A stretch of 64,000 bases of DNA, taken from the NCBI GenBank assembly GCA_918797485.1, contig CAKKNE010000002.1:5794501-5858500 (forward strand), given 5' to 3'. The translations under genes were made by a program, and so were the position numbers. The notes under the pieces were generated by a model. The model ran no database searches and was not told the origin of the DNA. It was given only the letters and a program-made list of their open reading frames with translations. Every line of letters starts with the position of its first letter. Position 1 is the stretch's first letter. Shown in pieces: positions 55,975 through 63,043 of the stretch. The stretch comes from Pelagomonas calceolata (Eukaryota > Sar > Pelagophyceae > Pelagomonadales > Pelagomonadaceae).

Positions 55975-56210
55975 TTTTCTGGTGTTGTTGTGGTACGCGG
56001 CGCTGGCGCGAGCGCTGGCAAAAAGCTACTTTTTGCTGCTTTTTGTTTTTTTTGGTAGGATCTCAGACAGGACTGGAGACCGCAGCGCTGGAAGCTTGTG
56101 ATAAATCTGAGTCAGCACGCGCCGCTGAGGCTACCCTGCAGCTCTGTGGCCTGTGGAACGCGCCGATAATACGCGGCTGCGGCGGTCGAAAACCGGAGGG
56201 GCCGACGGCT

Positions 56211-56462
56211 ATGGACTCGTACGCGGCGGAGAAAGCTCGGCTCGAGCAGTCCTGGGATAATTGGTACCGGACGAAACGAGTCGAGCGCGAAAAACCCGTC
56301 AAAGACCATCCGGATTTTGACAAACCGGGCCCGCGCGACGCCGCTGCGTATTCTCTCAGCGAGCTGATCCACATAAATCGCTACCAGTCCCTATTCTTCC
56401 GGGCGCGCTGCAGAAGACGCGGCGTCGTGCACCGCAAGAGTCCTAAACAAAGCCTGGACTAA
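56211..56462 (+). CDS. Small uncharacterised protein
   Basis: From the ATG at 56211 the frame gives 83 residues: MDSYAAEKARLEQSWDNWYRT, KPVKDHPDFDKPGPRDAAAYSLSELIHINRYQSLFF, then a basic tail. The composition looks coding, but I do not recognise it. The frame stays open upstream to 56043 with poorer composition, so the internal ATG is preferred. It ends 36 bp before the next gene on the same strand, so the two could share a transcript or be exons of one gene; no consistent splice pair was found. Confidence 0.45.
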   Translation: MDSYAAEKARLEQSWDNWYRTKRVEREKPVKDHPDFDKPGPRDAAAYSLSELIHINRYQSLFFRARCRRRGVVHRKSPKQSLD

Positions 56463-56498
56463 AGCCACTGCGCGCGCAGCCGCGCACGCGAGAAGACA

Positions 56499-57494
56499 AT
56501 GGCCACCATGCTCCTCCAGTCCCCACAAGAAATAAAAAGCCAGTTCCAGGCCTGGGACCAGCAGCTCGCCTCAAGAGAGAGCATACAACAAGTCGCGCGG
56601 CAGGTCGCGCAGTCCGCGCGCCAACAAACGTTCGACGGCGCCAACCTGGCCCCGACCTTAACCTACTGGAGCGAGATGCTGCGGGTGGCGACGACGCGCT
56701 CTACGGTCATCAAGAAGCACCTGGACGCGGGCGCCGTGCTCGGTGGCGTCGACACGTCCACGAGGGGCGCGCTCGGCGTGGTGCGCGGCAAGCTCGCGGG
56801 CGGGTCGAGCACGGCGGACGCTACACGAAGTGCGAGAGTGGTGCTGTTCCTCGTAAAGCAGTACGCCGGTTTGGCTGCTATATTAGGAGCGCCGCCGCCC
56901 GACGCGCGCACGGCCGCCTTCGCTTCCACATTATGCGCGGTGCACCAGATCCTGGAGACGGCGCCGCCGTCGGAGGCGAGAGCCGGAGCTAGAGCCGCCC
57001 TCGGTTCTGAATTAGATGGGGCCTGTCTTCGTGTCTGCGTCGCGCACGGGGCACCCTTCATCTCGTGCCTCGCGGGGCCGACGACGAACGAGGCGGGCCG
57101 CGGCGCGTGCCTCTCGCGGTTGATGGAGGCGCACGGCGCCGCCGTCGCGGACCTGTTTGAAGGAGGCGAGCCCTTCGCCGGCGTGGTCCTGCGAGCGGCG
57201 ATTGCGGGCGCGCTCGCGGCGCCGCGGCCGGACTTCGCGAGGTTGGTGGAGGGTCCGGTCGTGGCGCTGCGGCTGGCGATGCGCCAGGACGCGCGCGACG
57301 CCGTCGACGCGTTAATCAAAGCGGCGGCGGCCGAGGACGCGCGCGCGCGCGAGCTCGCCGGTTTGATCTGGGCGGCGTTCCTCGCGGGCTGCGAGCCGCG
57401 GCTGCGCCTGGCGCTGCTGGAGCTGCTCCAGGCGAGCGGCGCGGGCGACGCCGTCGTCGAGCGCGCGGTGCTCGGGGGCTGGGACCAGTTGTGA
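56499..57494 (+). CDS. Uncharacterised alpha-helical protein
   Basis: The 331-residue protein is predicted almost wholly helical and Ala-rich. The N-terminus MATMLLQSPQEIKSQFQAWDQQLASRESIQQVARQVAQSARQQ is amphipathic. Later helices (ARVVLFLVKQYAGLAAILGAP, AAFASTLCAVHQILETAPP, LAGLIWAAFLAGCEPRLRLALLELLQASG) look like a HEAT/ARM-type solenoid. I cannot place it in a family. No leader or membrane segments are convincing. It starts 36 bp after the preceding small gene and converges on the coiled-coil gene at 57589. Confidence 0.65.
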   Translation: MATMLLQSPQEIKSQFQAWDQQLASRESIQQVARQVAQSARQQTFDGANLAPTLTYWSEMLRVATTRSTVIKKHLDAGAVLGGVDTSTRGALGVVRGKLAGGSSTADATRSARVVLFLVKQYAGLAAILGAPPPDARTAAFASTLCAVHQILETAPPSEARAGARAALGSELDGACLRVCVAHGAPFISCLAGPTTNEAGRGACLSRLMEAHGAAVADLFEGGEPFAGVVLRAAIAGALAAPRPDFARLVEGPVVALRLAMRQDARDAVDALIKAAAAEDARARELAGLIWAAFLAGCEPRLRLALLELLQASGAGDAVVERAVLGGWDQL

Positions 57495-57588
57495 CTCTAA
57501 GATATGCTTCATGTGAACCTGCGCGCCGATGGCGTCTGGAGACTACGCATGGAGGTCTTAGCACACGGACGTTCGACGCGCACCAAGC

Positions 57589-58469
57589 CTAGGGCAGGCC
57601 GCGGCTGGGGAGCGGGTCCTCCGGGCTCAGCTGGGGCCCGGGGCGCAGGATCCGGCGCGCGGCGCCGCGGGGCTCGACCGCGAGGCGTTGTAGTATAGAC
57701 TTCTTCATGGCCTCGAGGAATAACTCGCACTCCGCGGCGGACTCCGCGCTCGACGGCGTCGGCGTCCAGACGTAGAGGTCCGAGTTGACCTCCGGCGTGA
57801 TGATACCCGGGAGCTTGGACCGCGTGCGGACCATGGGCTCGTTGCGCGGCGCGCCGATGGGCCCCTGGACGTCGCCCAGTCGCAGGGTCCACTCCGTGGT
57901 CTTCAGGTGGCGCATGGCGTCGACGGCCTTGTCGAGGCGGCCGTTCTTGTACTGGGCGAGCGCCTCGTTCTTCGTCACCACAAAATCGCGGACGGCGTCC
58001 CGGCACGGCGGCGGCGCGTCGAGGCGCTTTTTCTCGTAGAGCGCGGCGACGGCGTCGCGGAACTTCGCGACGCGGTACGAGCTCCGCTCGTACTCCAAGC
58101 GGGACGCGGCCTCCGGGACCGCCTCCTGGACCAGCTTCTGCATGGCGTCGCAGCGCGCGGCGAGCGACGCGTTCTCGCCCCTCAGCAGATTGTTCTCGAC
58201 GCGCAGCGCCTGTGTGTTTTTCACGTTTGACGCCATCGACGCGATCCACGCCGGGGACGCGCGTGGACCTCCGCGAGGCGCTCCCGCGCGAGGTACTTCA
58301 ATTCCATGGCCGTGAACGCGAACCGCTCGAGCCCCCCGTCCGGGTTGGCCACGCACGCGTCCCACTTCCGTTCCAGCTGCTGCTCGTCCCAGTGCGCCGG
58401 AAGCAGACCCTCCAGCTCGTTCACGAGTTCCTGGTTGCTGAAGACTGGCGGGCCAGATGGGGCCGCCAT
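57589..58469 (-). CDS. Uncharacterised coiled-coil protein, two exons
   Basis: Exon 1 (58469-58269) and exon 2 (58209-57589) join over a 59-nt GT-AG intron with exact phase to give 273 residues. Exon 1 reads FSNQELVNELEGLLPAHWDEQQLERKWDAC and ends ARERLAE. Exon 2 resumes ALRVENNLLRGENASLAARCDAMQKL, so the heptad pattern of a coiled coil runs straight across the junction, which supports the splice. After that come FRDAVAALYEKKRLDAPP and a C-terminal half with DLYVWTPTPSSAES and a basic, Pro-rich end. I do not recognise the family. The frame extends upstream of 58469 to an ATG at 58706 and could add a basic leader. A fragment resembling FRDAVAALYE lies at about 20620-20683. Confidence 0.7.
58210..58268 (-). 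mobile_element. Introner-like 59-nt intron
   Basis: Donor GAG|GTCCACG, acceptor CACACAG|GCG. The 5' part holds TCCACGC and GCGTGGA as an inverted pair, followed by GCGTCGATGGCGTC, the motif shared with other introns in the window. Confidence 0.6.
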
Positions 58470-58787
58470 GACGGGGCTGCGAACAATGGCGCGCGCGGCC
58501 TGATGCGGCGTTGTCGCCGCGTCGCCCGGCCGCTGCGGTACGCGAAACGGGCCGTGCCAGCCTGAAATTGGAAGGCCCACCAAGGCACAGGCTCGGCGGA
58601 GCGCGGCGAGCCGCGAACGCAGGCTAGCCACTCGAGACGCCATCGACGCGACAGGCCTCCGGCAAGACTCCTGGAGTGCGGCTGGGGCATCTCTGGACGC
58701 GTCCACGGAGCGCGCCGTCGAAAGAAAAATAGTAGACTTAGTAGTTAAACAGACGCGCTGGACGCACCGGACCGGAGGCGGCAGCGC

Positions 58788-59216
58788 CTACTCGTCCCAC
58801 TTGTCGCCGTTCGCCTGGTCGATGACGTACGCCGCGACGTCGCCAATCTCCTCGTCCGAGAGGCGGCCGCCGAACGCCGGCATGGCGTTCTTGCCGTTGG
58901 TCACCTGGGTCACGACGGAGCTCTCCTTGCGGCCGCCGGCGAGGTACGAGTCGAGCGCCTCCTTGCGGAGCGTCTTCTCGGCCGCGATGACGTTGTTGCC
59001 GCCCGCGTGGCAGGCCGCGCAGTTGCCCGCGAAGATCGTCGCGCCCGACTCGATGTCGCCGGCAAACGCAGCAAAGGGCGCGAGGAGCGCCGCCGCGCCG
59101 AGCGTCGCCGCGGCGACCTCCTTGCGCGCCTCGACCTTGACGGACGCGCGCGCCTGCTGCGCCACGGGCGCGAAGGCGAGGGCCGGGGCCGCTAATAACG
59201 CGATGGAAAGCTTCAT
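58788..59216 (-). CDS. petJ: Cytochrome c6, copy 1
   Basis: Cytochrome c6 carries electrons from cytochrome b6f to photosystem I in the thylakoid lumen. The 142-residue precursor has a signal peptide and AFAP plastid motif (ALAFAPVAQQ, residues 12-21) and then a second, lumen-targeting hydrophobic segment (LGAAALLAPFAAFAG). The mature part starts near GDIESG. The haem-binding CAACH is at 66-70, and the axial Met is in NAMPAFGG. DEEIGDVAAYV near the end is the family's C-terminal helix. It forms an inverted, divergent pair with the copy at 60068, and the mature parts differ at only about five positions by eye. Where plastocyanin is lacking this is the only carrier, but the window cannot show that. 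Confidence 0.95.
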   Translation of the reverse strand: MKLSIALLAAPALAFAPVAQQARASVKVEARKEVAAATLGAAALLAPFAAFAGDIESGATIFAGNCAACHAGGNNVIAAEKTLRKEALDSYLAGGRKESSVVTQVTNGKNAMPAFGGRLSDEEIGDVAAYVIDQANGDKWDE

Positions 59217-60067
59217 ATTTTACAAGCCTGCGCGGGGGTGCCCGGATGAGCCGTTCCGTCCGAGTCGAAGCGGTTTCGTGAGAATTGCTGGCCGGAGGCG
59301 CAAGTAAGCAGCTCTACCGGGTCTCGCGGTCGTTGGCGCCCGTGTACGCGCGTTCTAATGCGCTCCGGTGCCCTGTCCGGCGCGTTTAGAGCGGCCAACT
59401 AAGCGGCCTCCTGCTCTTTGCTCGCAACTGCATCCGGCTCGTTTCGCGCCGTGAAAGCGGTCAAACTGGTGCGGCAGCATGCCAAGGCCTCCGTTAATGC
59501 TGCTCGGACGCTGGTTTGGCACGTAGGTCTGGGCGGACTCGACTTAGCTCGCGATGCCGGCTTGCTCAATCAAGAGCTCGATTTTGGCAGCTCGGCTACG
59601 CGTCCCGCAACCTGAGCTACGCTGTCCCAGCGGACTGCTCAAGCCTCCGGCGCTTCCCAGCGAGCCGAATCGCTGCCGCTGCCCAACATCGGCTTGCAGG
59701 ACTTGGCATCAGATCGACCTCAGTTTTTGCGCTACCCACTGCCCGTCTCCGGTGTCTTTTTGGTCTCCTGCGGCCTTCTACGGCTGCTCCCAAGCCACGA
59801 GGGCGAGCGCTGCTCTCCAGCGCCGCCAGCGGGCCAAATAGAAGCGATCAGAGCGCTGCCTCTTTGAGAGGCCTAAAACGCCGCCCCGGGCGGCGACGCG
59901 CGGCCGCCGAGCAGCGGTTAAGTCGCCTTGGCCGCCCCCTCGCTGCGCGCGGTCCAAAGTGACCCCCAAAATCGGTTCGGCGCGTGCGGACGGCGCGACG
60001 TCGTTTTCCGTAGTTCTGACCCCTGAGCGGCAGCTGACCCGACCGTCCCGCGCAGGCACATATAGCC
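59217..60067. other. 851-bp divergent gap between cytochrome c6 genes
   Basis: This is one of the longest gaps in the window. Open frames in it have skewed composition and no domain. I found no promoter palindrome, RNA gene or transposon end. CACATATAG lies just before the second gene. Shared control of the two genes is possible but not shown. Confidence 0.45.
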
Positions 60068-60493
60068 ATGAAGCTCTCCATCGCGCTCCTCGCCGCCCCG
60101 GCCGTCGCCTTCGCGCCCCAGGCGCAGCAGGCCGCGTCGGTCAAGCTTGAGGCCCACAAGGAGGTCGCCGCGGCCACGCTCGCGGCCGGCGCGCTCCTCG
60201 CGCCCTTCGCGGCCTTCGCCGGCGACATCGAGTCGGGCGAGACGCTGTTCGCGGGCAACTGCGCCGCGTGCCACGCGGGCGGCAACAACGTCATCGCCGC
60301 CGAGAAGACCCTCCGCAAGGACGCGCTTGACAAGTACTTGGCCGGCGGTCGCAAGGAGTCGTCCGTCGTCACCCAGGTGACGAACGGCAAGAACGCCATG
60401 CCGGCGTTCGGCGGCCGCCTCTCGGACGAGGAGATTGGCGACGTCGCGGCGTACGTCATCGACCAGGCGAACGGCGACAAGTGGGACGACTAA
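60068..60493 (+). CDS. petJ: Cytochrome c6, copy 2
   Basis: The 141-residue precursor parallels copy 1: signal peptide and AFAP motif (AVAFAPQAQQ), then an Ala-rich lumen signal (LAAGALLAPFAAFAG), then mature GDIESGETLFAGNCAACHAGG with haem motif at 65-69 and axial Met in NAMPAFGG. Mature differences from copy 1 include ETL for ATI, KDALDKY for KEALDSY and a final Asp for Glu. Leaders differ more. Strong conservation of the mature protein with less in leaders suggests both are functional. The head-to-head arrangement implies an inverted duplication. No intron is present. Confidence 0.95.
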   Translation: MKLSIALLAAPAVAFAPQAQQAASVKLEAHKEVAAATLAAGALLAPFAAFAGDIESGETLFAGNCAACHAGGNNVIAAEKTLRKDALDKYLAGGRKESSVVTQVTNGKNAMPAFGGRLSDEEIGDVAAYVIDQANGDKWDD

Positions 60494-60710
60494 GCGCGCC
60501 GCGTGCGCTCCTCGGCGCGCCACCCAGTCGCCCGCGGCCGCGCCGCCTCCGCGAACCTAACTTCTAGTCGCCACCTAGCTAGTTACTCTCTTCGCAGGCG
60601 GGCGGTCCCGACCCAAAATTTGGAATAAAACGGGTTCAGACCTCCGAGGTAATACCCCGTGACGCATCGTTGAACTTAGTTTCACAAGTTACTACTACCC
60701 GGAACGTCGA

Positions 60711-61654
60711 CTACCGCTTCTTCGTCTTCTTCCGCTTCTTCGCCGAAGCCGCCGCCGCCGCGAGGCCGCCCCCGAGCCCGCCCTTCTCCGCGATGCGTTT
60801 TGAGAGCGCCTTCTCCCGCGGGTTCCGGCGGTTCCGCCGCGCCCAGCCGCAGATCGAACCTTTATCTACGATGACGTCGCAGTCTCGGACCAAAGGATGC
60901 TCGTCGAGGAGCTCGGCCTGTGGAAATCAACCAGTGCGTCGGGTGCACCCGACAATGATTCTTCACTAAGTCATTTCTCAGCGATGGCGCGACCGTCCTG
61001 GCTCGGTCGAGCGGTGAGGAACCGGCAACGCCACGCTATCGAGCAGGTCGCGTCCGTGGCGTGAACGCTCCGTAAAATTTTGATTTCCACACAGAGCTCG
61101 GCCAGCGTCGCCTCCATCTCCGTCCCTTCGATAAAACAAAATTTGCCGGTATGCGGCGCGCAGCTCGCCAGGACCTCGTCCACGAGGCGCTTCGCAGCCC
61201 TCGAGCCACCGCGCGCGAGGGCACGCTGGAGGCACCTCACGCCGAAGGCAACATCAAACTCATCTTTCGGTAATCGTGGAGGCCGGTCGGGCGCGCGCGG
61301 CAGTACGGTACGCACGTCGAGCTCCTTCGTCTTGGCCGTCTGGTTCGTCTTGAACTCCTCCGTCGCCGTCGGCGCTTCGTCCAGCCACTGCGTAACACTA
61401 CACCCGGCGGGCAGGTAGTACAGATTCTTGTGCCCGTCGATCGCGTCTATTTCTAATATGCGGGCGCGCTCCGGTACGGACGAGAGGAGGCCGCGGACCT
61501 GGCGCTCCTGGAGCCTGCGCGGGATGATGGCGTCGACGCGACGCGGCGCCGCCACGACGCCATCGACGCGGTCCCATTACGTGTTCTTCAGGCTGAGCGG
61601 CGTGCCGGCGTGCGGGAGCAGCAGCAGGAGAGCTGCAAATCTTGGACAGCCCAT
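60711..61654 (-). CDS. METTL7-like methyltransferase-family protein, three exons
   Basis: Exons 61654-61581, 61514-61103 and 60917-60711 join with exact phase to 230 residues. Exon 1 encodes a hydrophobic leader (MGCPRFAALLLLLPHAGTP). Exon 2 carries ERARILEIDAIDGHKNLYYLPAG, in the place of the LEIGxGxGxNxxYYPxG motif I of METTL7-type SAM methyltransferases, then KDEFDVAFGVRCLQRALARGG and GKFCFIEGTEMEATL. Exon 3 reads AELLDEHPLVRDCDVIVDKGSICGWARRN and a Lys-rich tail. The Gly residues of motif I are replaced (D and D), so SAM binding and activity are doubtful. The first intron has donor AC|GTAATG and the second is a GC-AG introner with target duplication. Unspliced, each exon meets a stop. Confidence 0.8.
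60918..61102 (-). mobile_element. Introner element: 185-nt GC-AG intron with TIRs and target duplication
   Basis: Direct repeats GCCGAGCTC lie at 61094-61102 and 60909-60917. Between them the ends are a perfect 12-bp inverted repeat, TGTGGAAATCAA at 60919-60930 and TTGATTTCCACA at 61080-61091 (+ strand). Splicing from the GC of the first repeat to the AG at the element's other end restores GCC-GAG-CTC once and gives EATLAELLDEHP, the uninterrupted protein. One splice site therefore comes from the duplicated target and one from the element. No transposase is encoded. Confidence 0.9.
61515..61580 (-). mobile_element. Introner-like 66-nt GT-AG intron
   Basis: GTAATGG to CGCGCAG. It holds GATGGCGTCG and CGACGCCATC, a perfect 10-bp inverted repeat, within two copies of the GCGTCGATGGCGTC-type motif in opposite orientation. 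Phase 2 joining gives KNTLQERQ. A TAA immediately inside the donor would otherwise end exon 1. Confidence 0.8.
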
Positions 61655-62266
61655 TTGGCACTGGCAATCTGCTGCGGGAACGGCACTGCAGCGCGAAAAA
61701 ACGGGCGCGTGAGCTACGAACTTGTCGAAATTACGACGACAAGCCGTGGCTCCGCACCTAGCTCCAAATCGCGCGAGCACTGCGCCAAATAGGCAGATGA
61801 TGATCTGCTCTCACACTGCGCGGGCGGTCGGTGTACGGACCCGATTGATCGGGGCCCGGAGAGAGTCGTAGACTAGGAGGCGTAGGCCGCGACGTCGCCG
61901 ATCTCCTCGTCCCGTCCTTGCGGGGCGTCTTCGCGGCCCGGCGGCGGCCGCGATGTAGTAAACCCGCATATGCCTTTGTTTCCGACGACGTGCTTTTGAA
62001 AGAAAGATAAAAGAGAGGCCTCGAAAGCCTCGACACGTGGGCGGGACCGCGGCGCGCCCTCGGGTTTTGAGCTTTGAGTAGAAGACCGGGGCAGAGACCG
62101 TGTCCTGGGCAATACGCGCGGCGTGAGAGACCGGCTCTCTCATACTTCACCTCACTGGCGCCGCAACGTGCGCGCGGGCCAGCATCCGTGACCGTCGGTC
62201 GCGAGATACTCAAAAGTTATTTAAATATCACAGCTTCTGCGTTTGAAGCGACGCCGGCGCGCTACA
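61655..62266. other. 612-bp divergent gap with a cytochrome c6 fragment
   Basis: This gap separates the methyltransferase and PDZ genes. Apart from the petJ fragment at about 61880-61915 I see AT-rich sequence before the PDZ start and nothing else. Frames on the minus strand here are Arg-rich. Confidence 0.45.
61880..61915 (-). pseudogene. Short fragment of a cytochrome c6 gene
   Basis: On the minus strand GACGAGGAGATCGGCGACGT and onward encodes DEEIGDVAAYA, the C-terminal helix of cytochrome c6. About 33 nt match 58824-58858 with two differences. Flanks are unrelated, so it is a stray fragment about 1.4 kb from copy 2. Confidence 0.6.
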
Positions 62267-62972
62267 ATGTCGACGGCGGCTAATGACGGCGCGCCCACCG
62301 CGGCCGGCCCGCCCGCGGCGCCGCCCGGCGCGGCGACCGCGGCGACCGCGACGCCGCCAGCGACGACTCATGAGGCCTGGCTGACGCCGAGCGCCGCCGG
62401 CTACAAGATTCAATTACAAGAAGACGTCCACGGCCGCACGCTGATCGCGGGCTTCGTCGACGTCCGCGTCCGCGAGCAGTCGGGCCTGCAAGTCGACGAC
62501 GTCATCCTATCGATCCGCGGCGAGAGCGTCGAGGGCCTGGCCTTCGCGAGGACGACGGAGATGATCCGGCACCACGCGCGGGAGTTTGAGACGCTCGTGC
62601 TTAAGGTGTCGCGGAAGGGCGCCCCCGAGCCCGCCCCCGCGGGCCCGCCACTCGCGACTGGAGACGACCTAGCGGACACGCGCGCGGAACCGGAAATATC
62701 AGAAAGAGTACCGCGACAGCGGAAAGCAAAGGAAAAGAAGGAAGACGGCCGCCGGGCAGTTGACGGCGGCTGTTCGTTCGTGTTACCAATCCGCGTCGAG
62801 GAGATTTGGCACGGACCTAGCGGATTGGAACGACGCCTCGCTACGGACGTACAAGGAGCGACTGGACGCGGCCTACCCGCAAGGGTTCCCGTCCACGCAT
62901 CATTACGACGACCTCCGCCCGCGCTACGAGAAACTCGAGCTAGAACTCGAGCGGCTCGACCGGTCCTCCTAG
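62267..62972 (+). CDS. PDZ-domain protein, spliced or frameshifted
   Basis: The ATG at 62267 opens an Ala/Pro-rich N-tail and a PDZ-like domain: YKIQLQEDVHGRTLIAGFVDVRVREQSGLQVDDVILSIRGESVEGLAFARTTEMI (about 45-105). PDZ domains bind C-terminal peptides. The frame then degrades, while the +1 frame from about 62760 reads RRFGTDLADWNDASLRTYKERLDAAYPQGF and ends LERLDRSS at 62972. Two splice choices keep phase: donor AAG|GTGTCG at 62606 or CTA|GCGGAC at 62672, both to CAG at 62759. GACCTAGCGGA also occurs twice, at 62666-62676 and 62814-62824, 148 nt apart, and removal of one period would also restore frame. The exact structure is unresolved. Confidence 0.65.
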
Positions 62973-62994
62973 GGCCTGCCTAAGGTTTTTTGTA

Positions 62995-63013
62995 GAGCCT
63001 AGCTCTAAGCAAA
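62995..63013 (-). terminator. 3'-end motif, copy d
   Basis: On the minus strand TTTGCTTAGAGCTAGGCTC lies 31 nt after the HRD1 stop codon. It shares TTGCTTAGAGCTAGG with copies a and b but ends differently. It lies between convergent genes. Confidence 0.45.
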
Positions 63014-63043
63014 ATAAGTAAAAGTAGTGCATTCACAAGAAGT

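Noticed and set aside
59516-59962. 148-residue + strand frame between the cytochrome c6 genes
   Set aside because: Composition is that of random GC-rich sequence, with several competing frames and no recognisable motif.
60971-61555. 194-residue single-exon methyltransferase starting at GTG
   Set aside because: The frame lacks an ATG and ends inside the introner. The three-exon model restores conserved sequence on both sides with exact phase.
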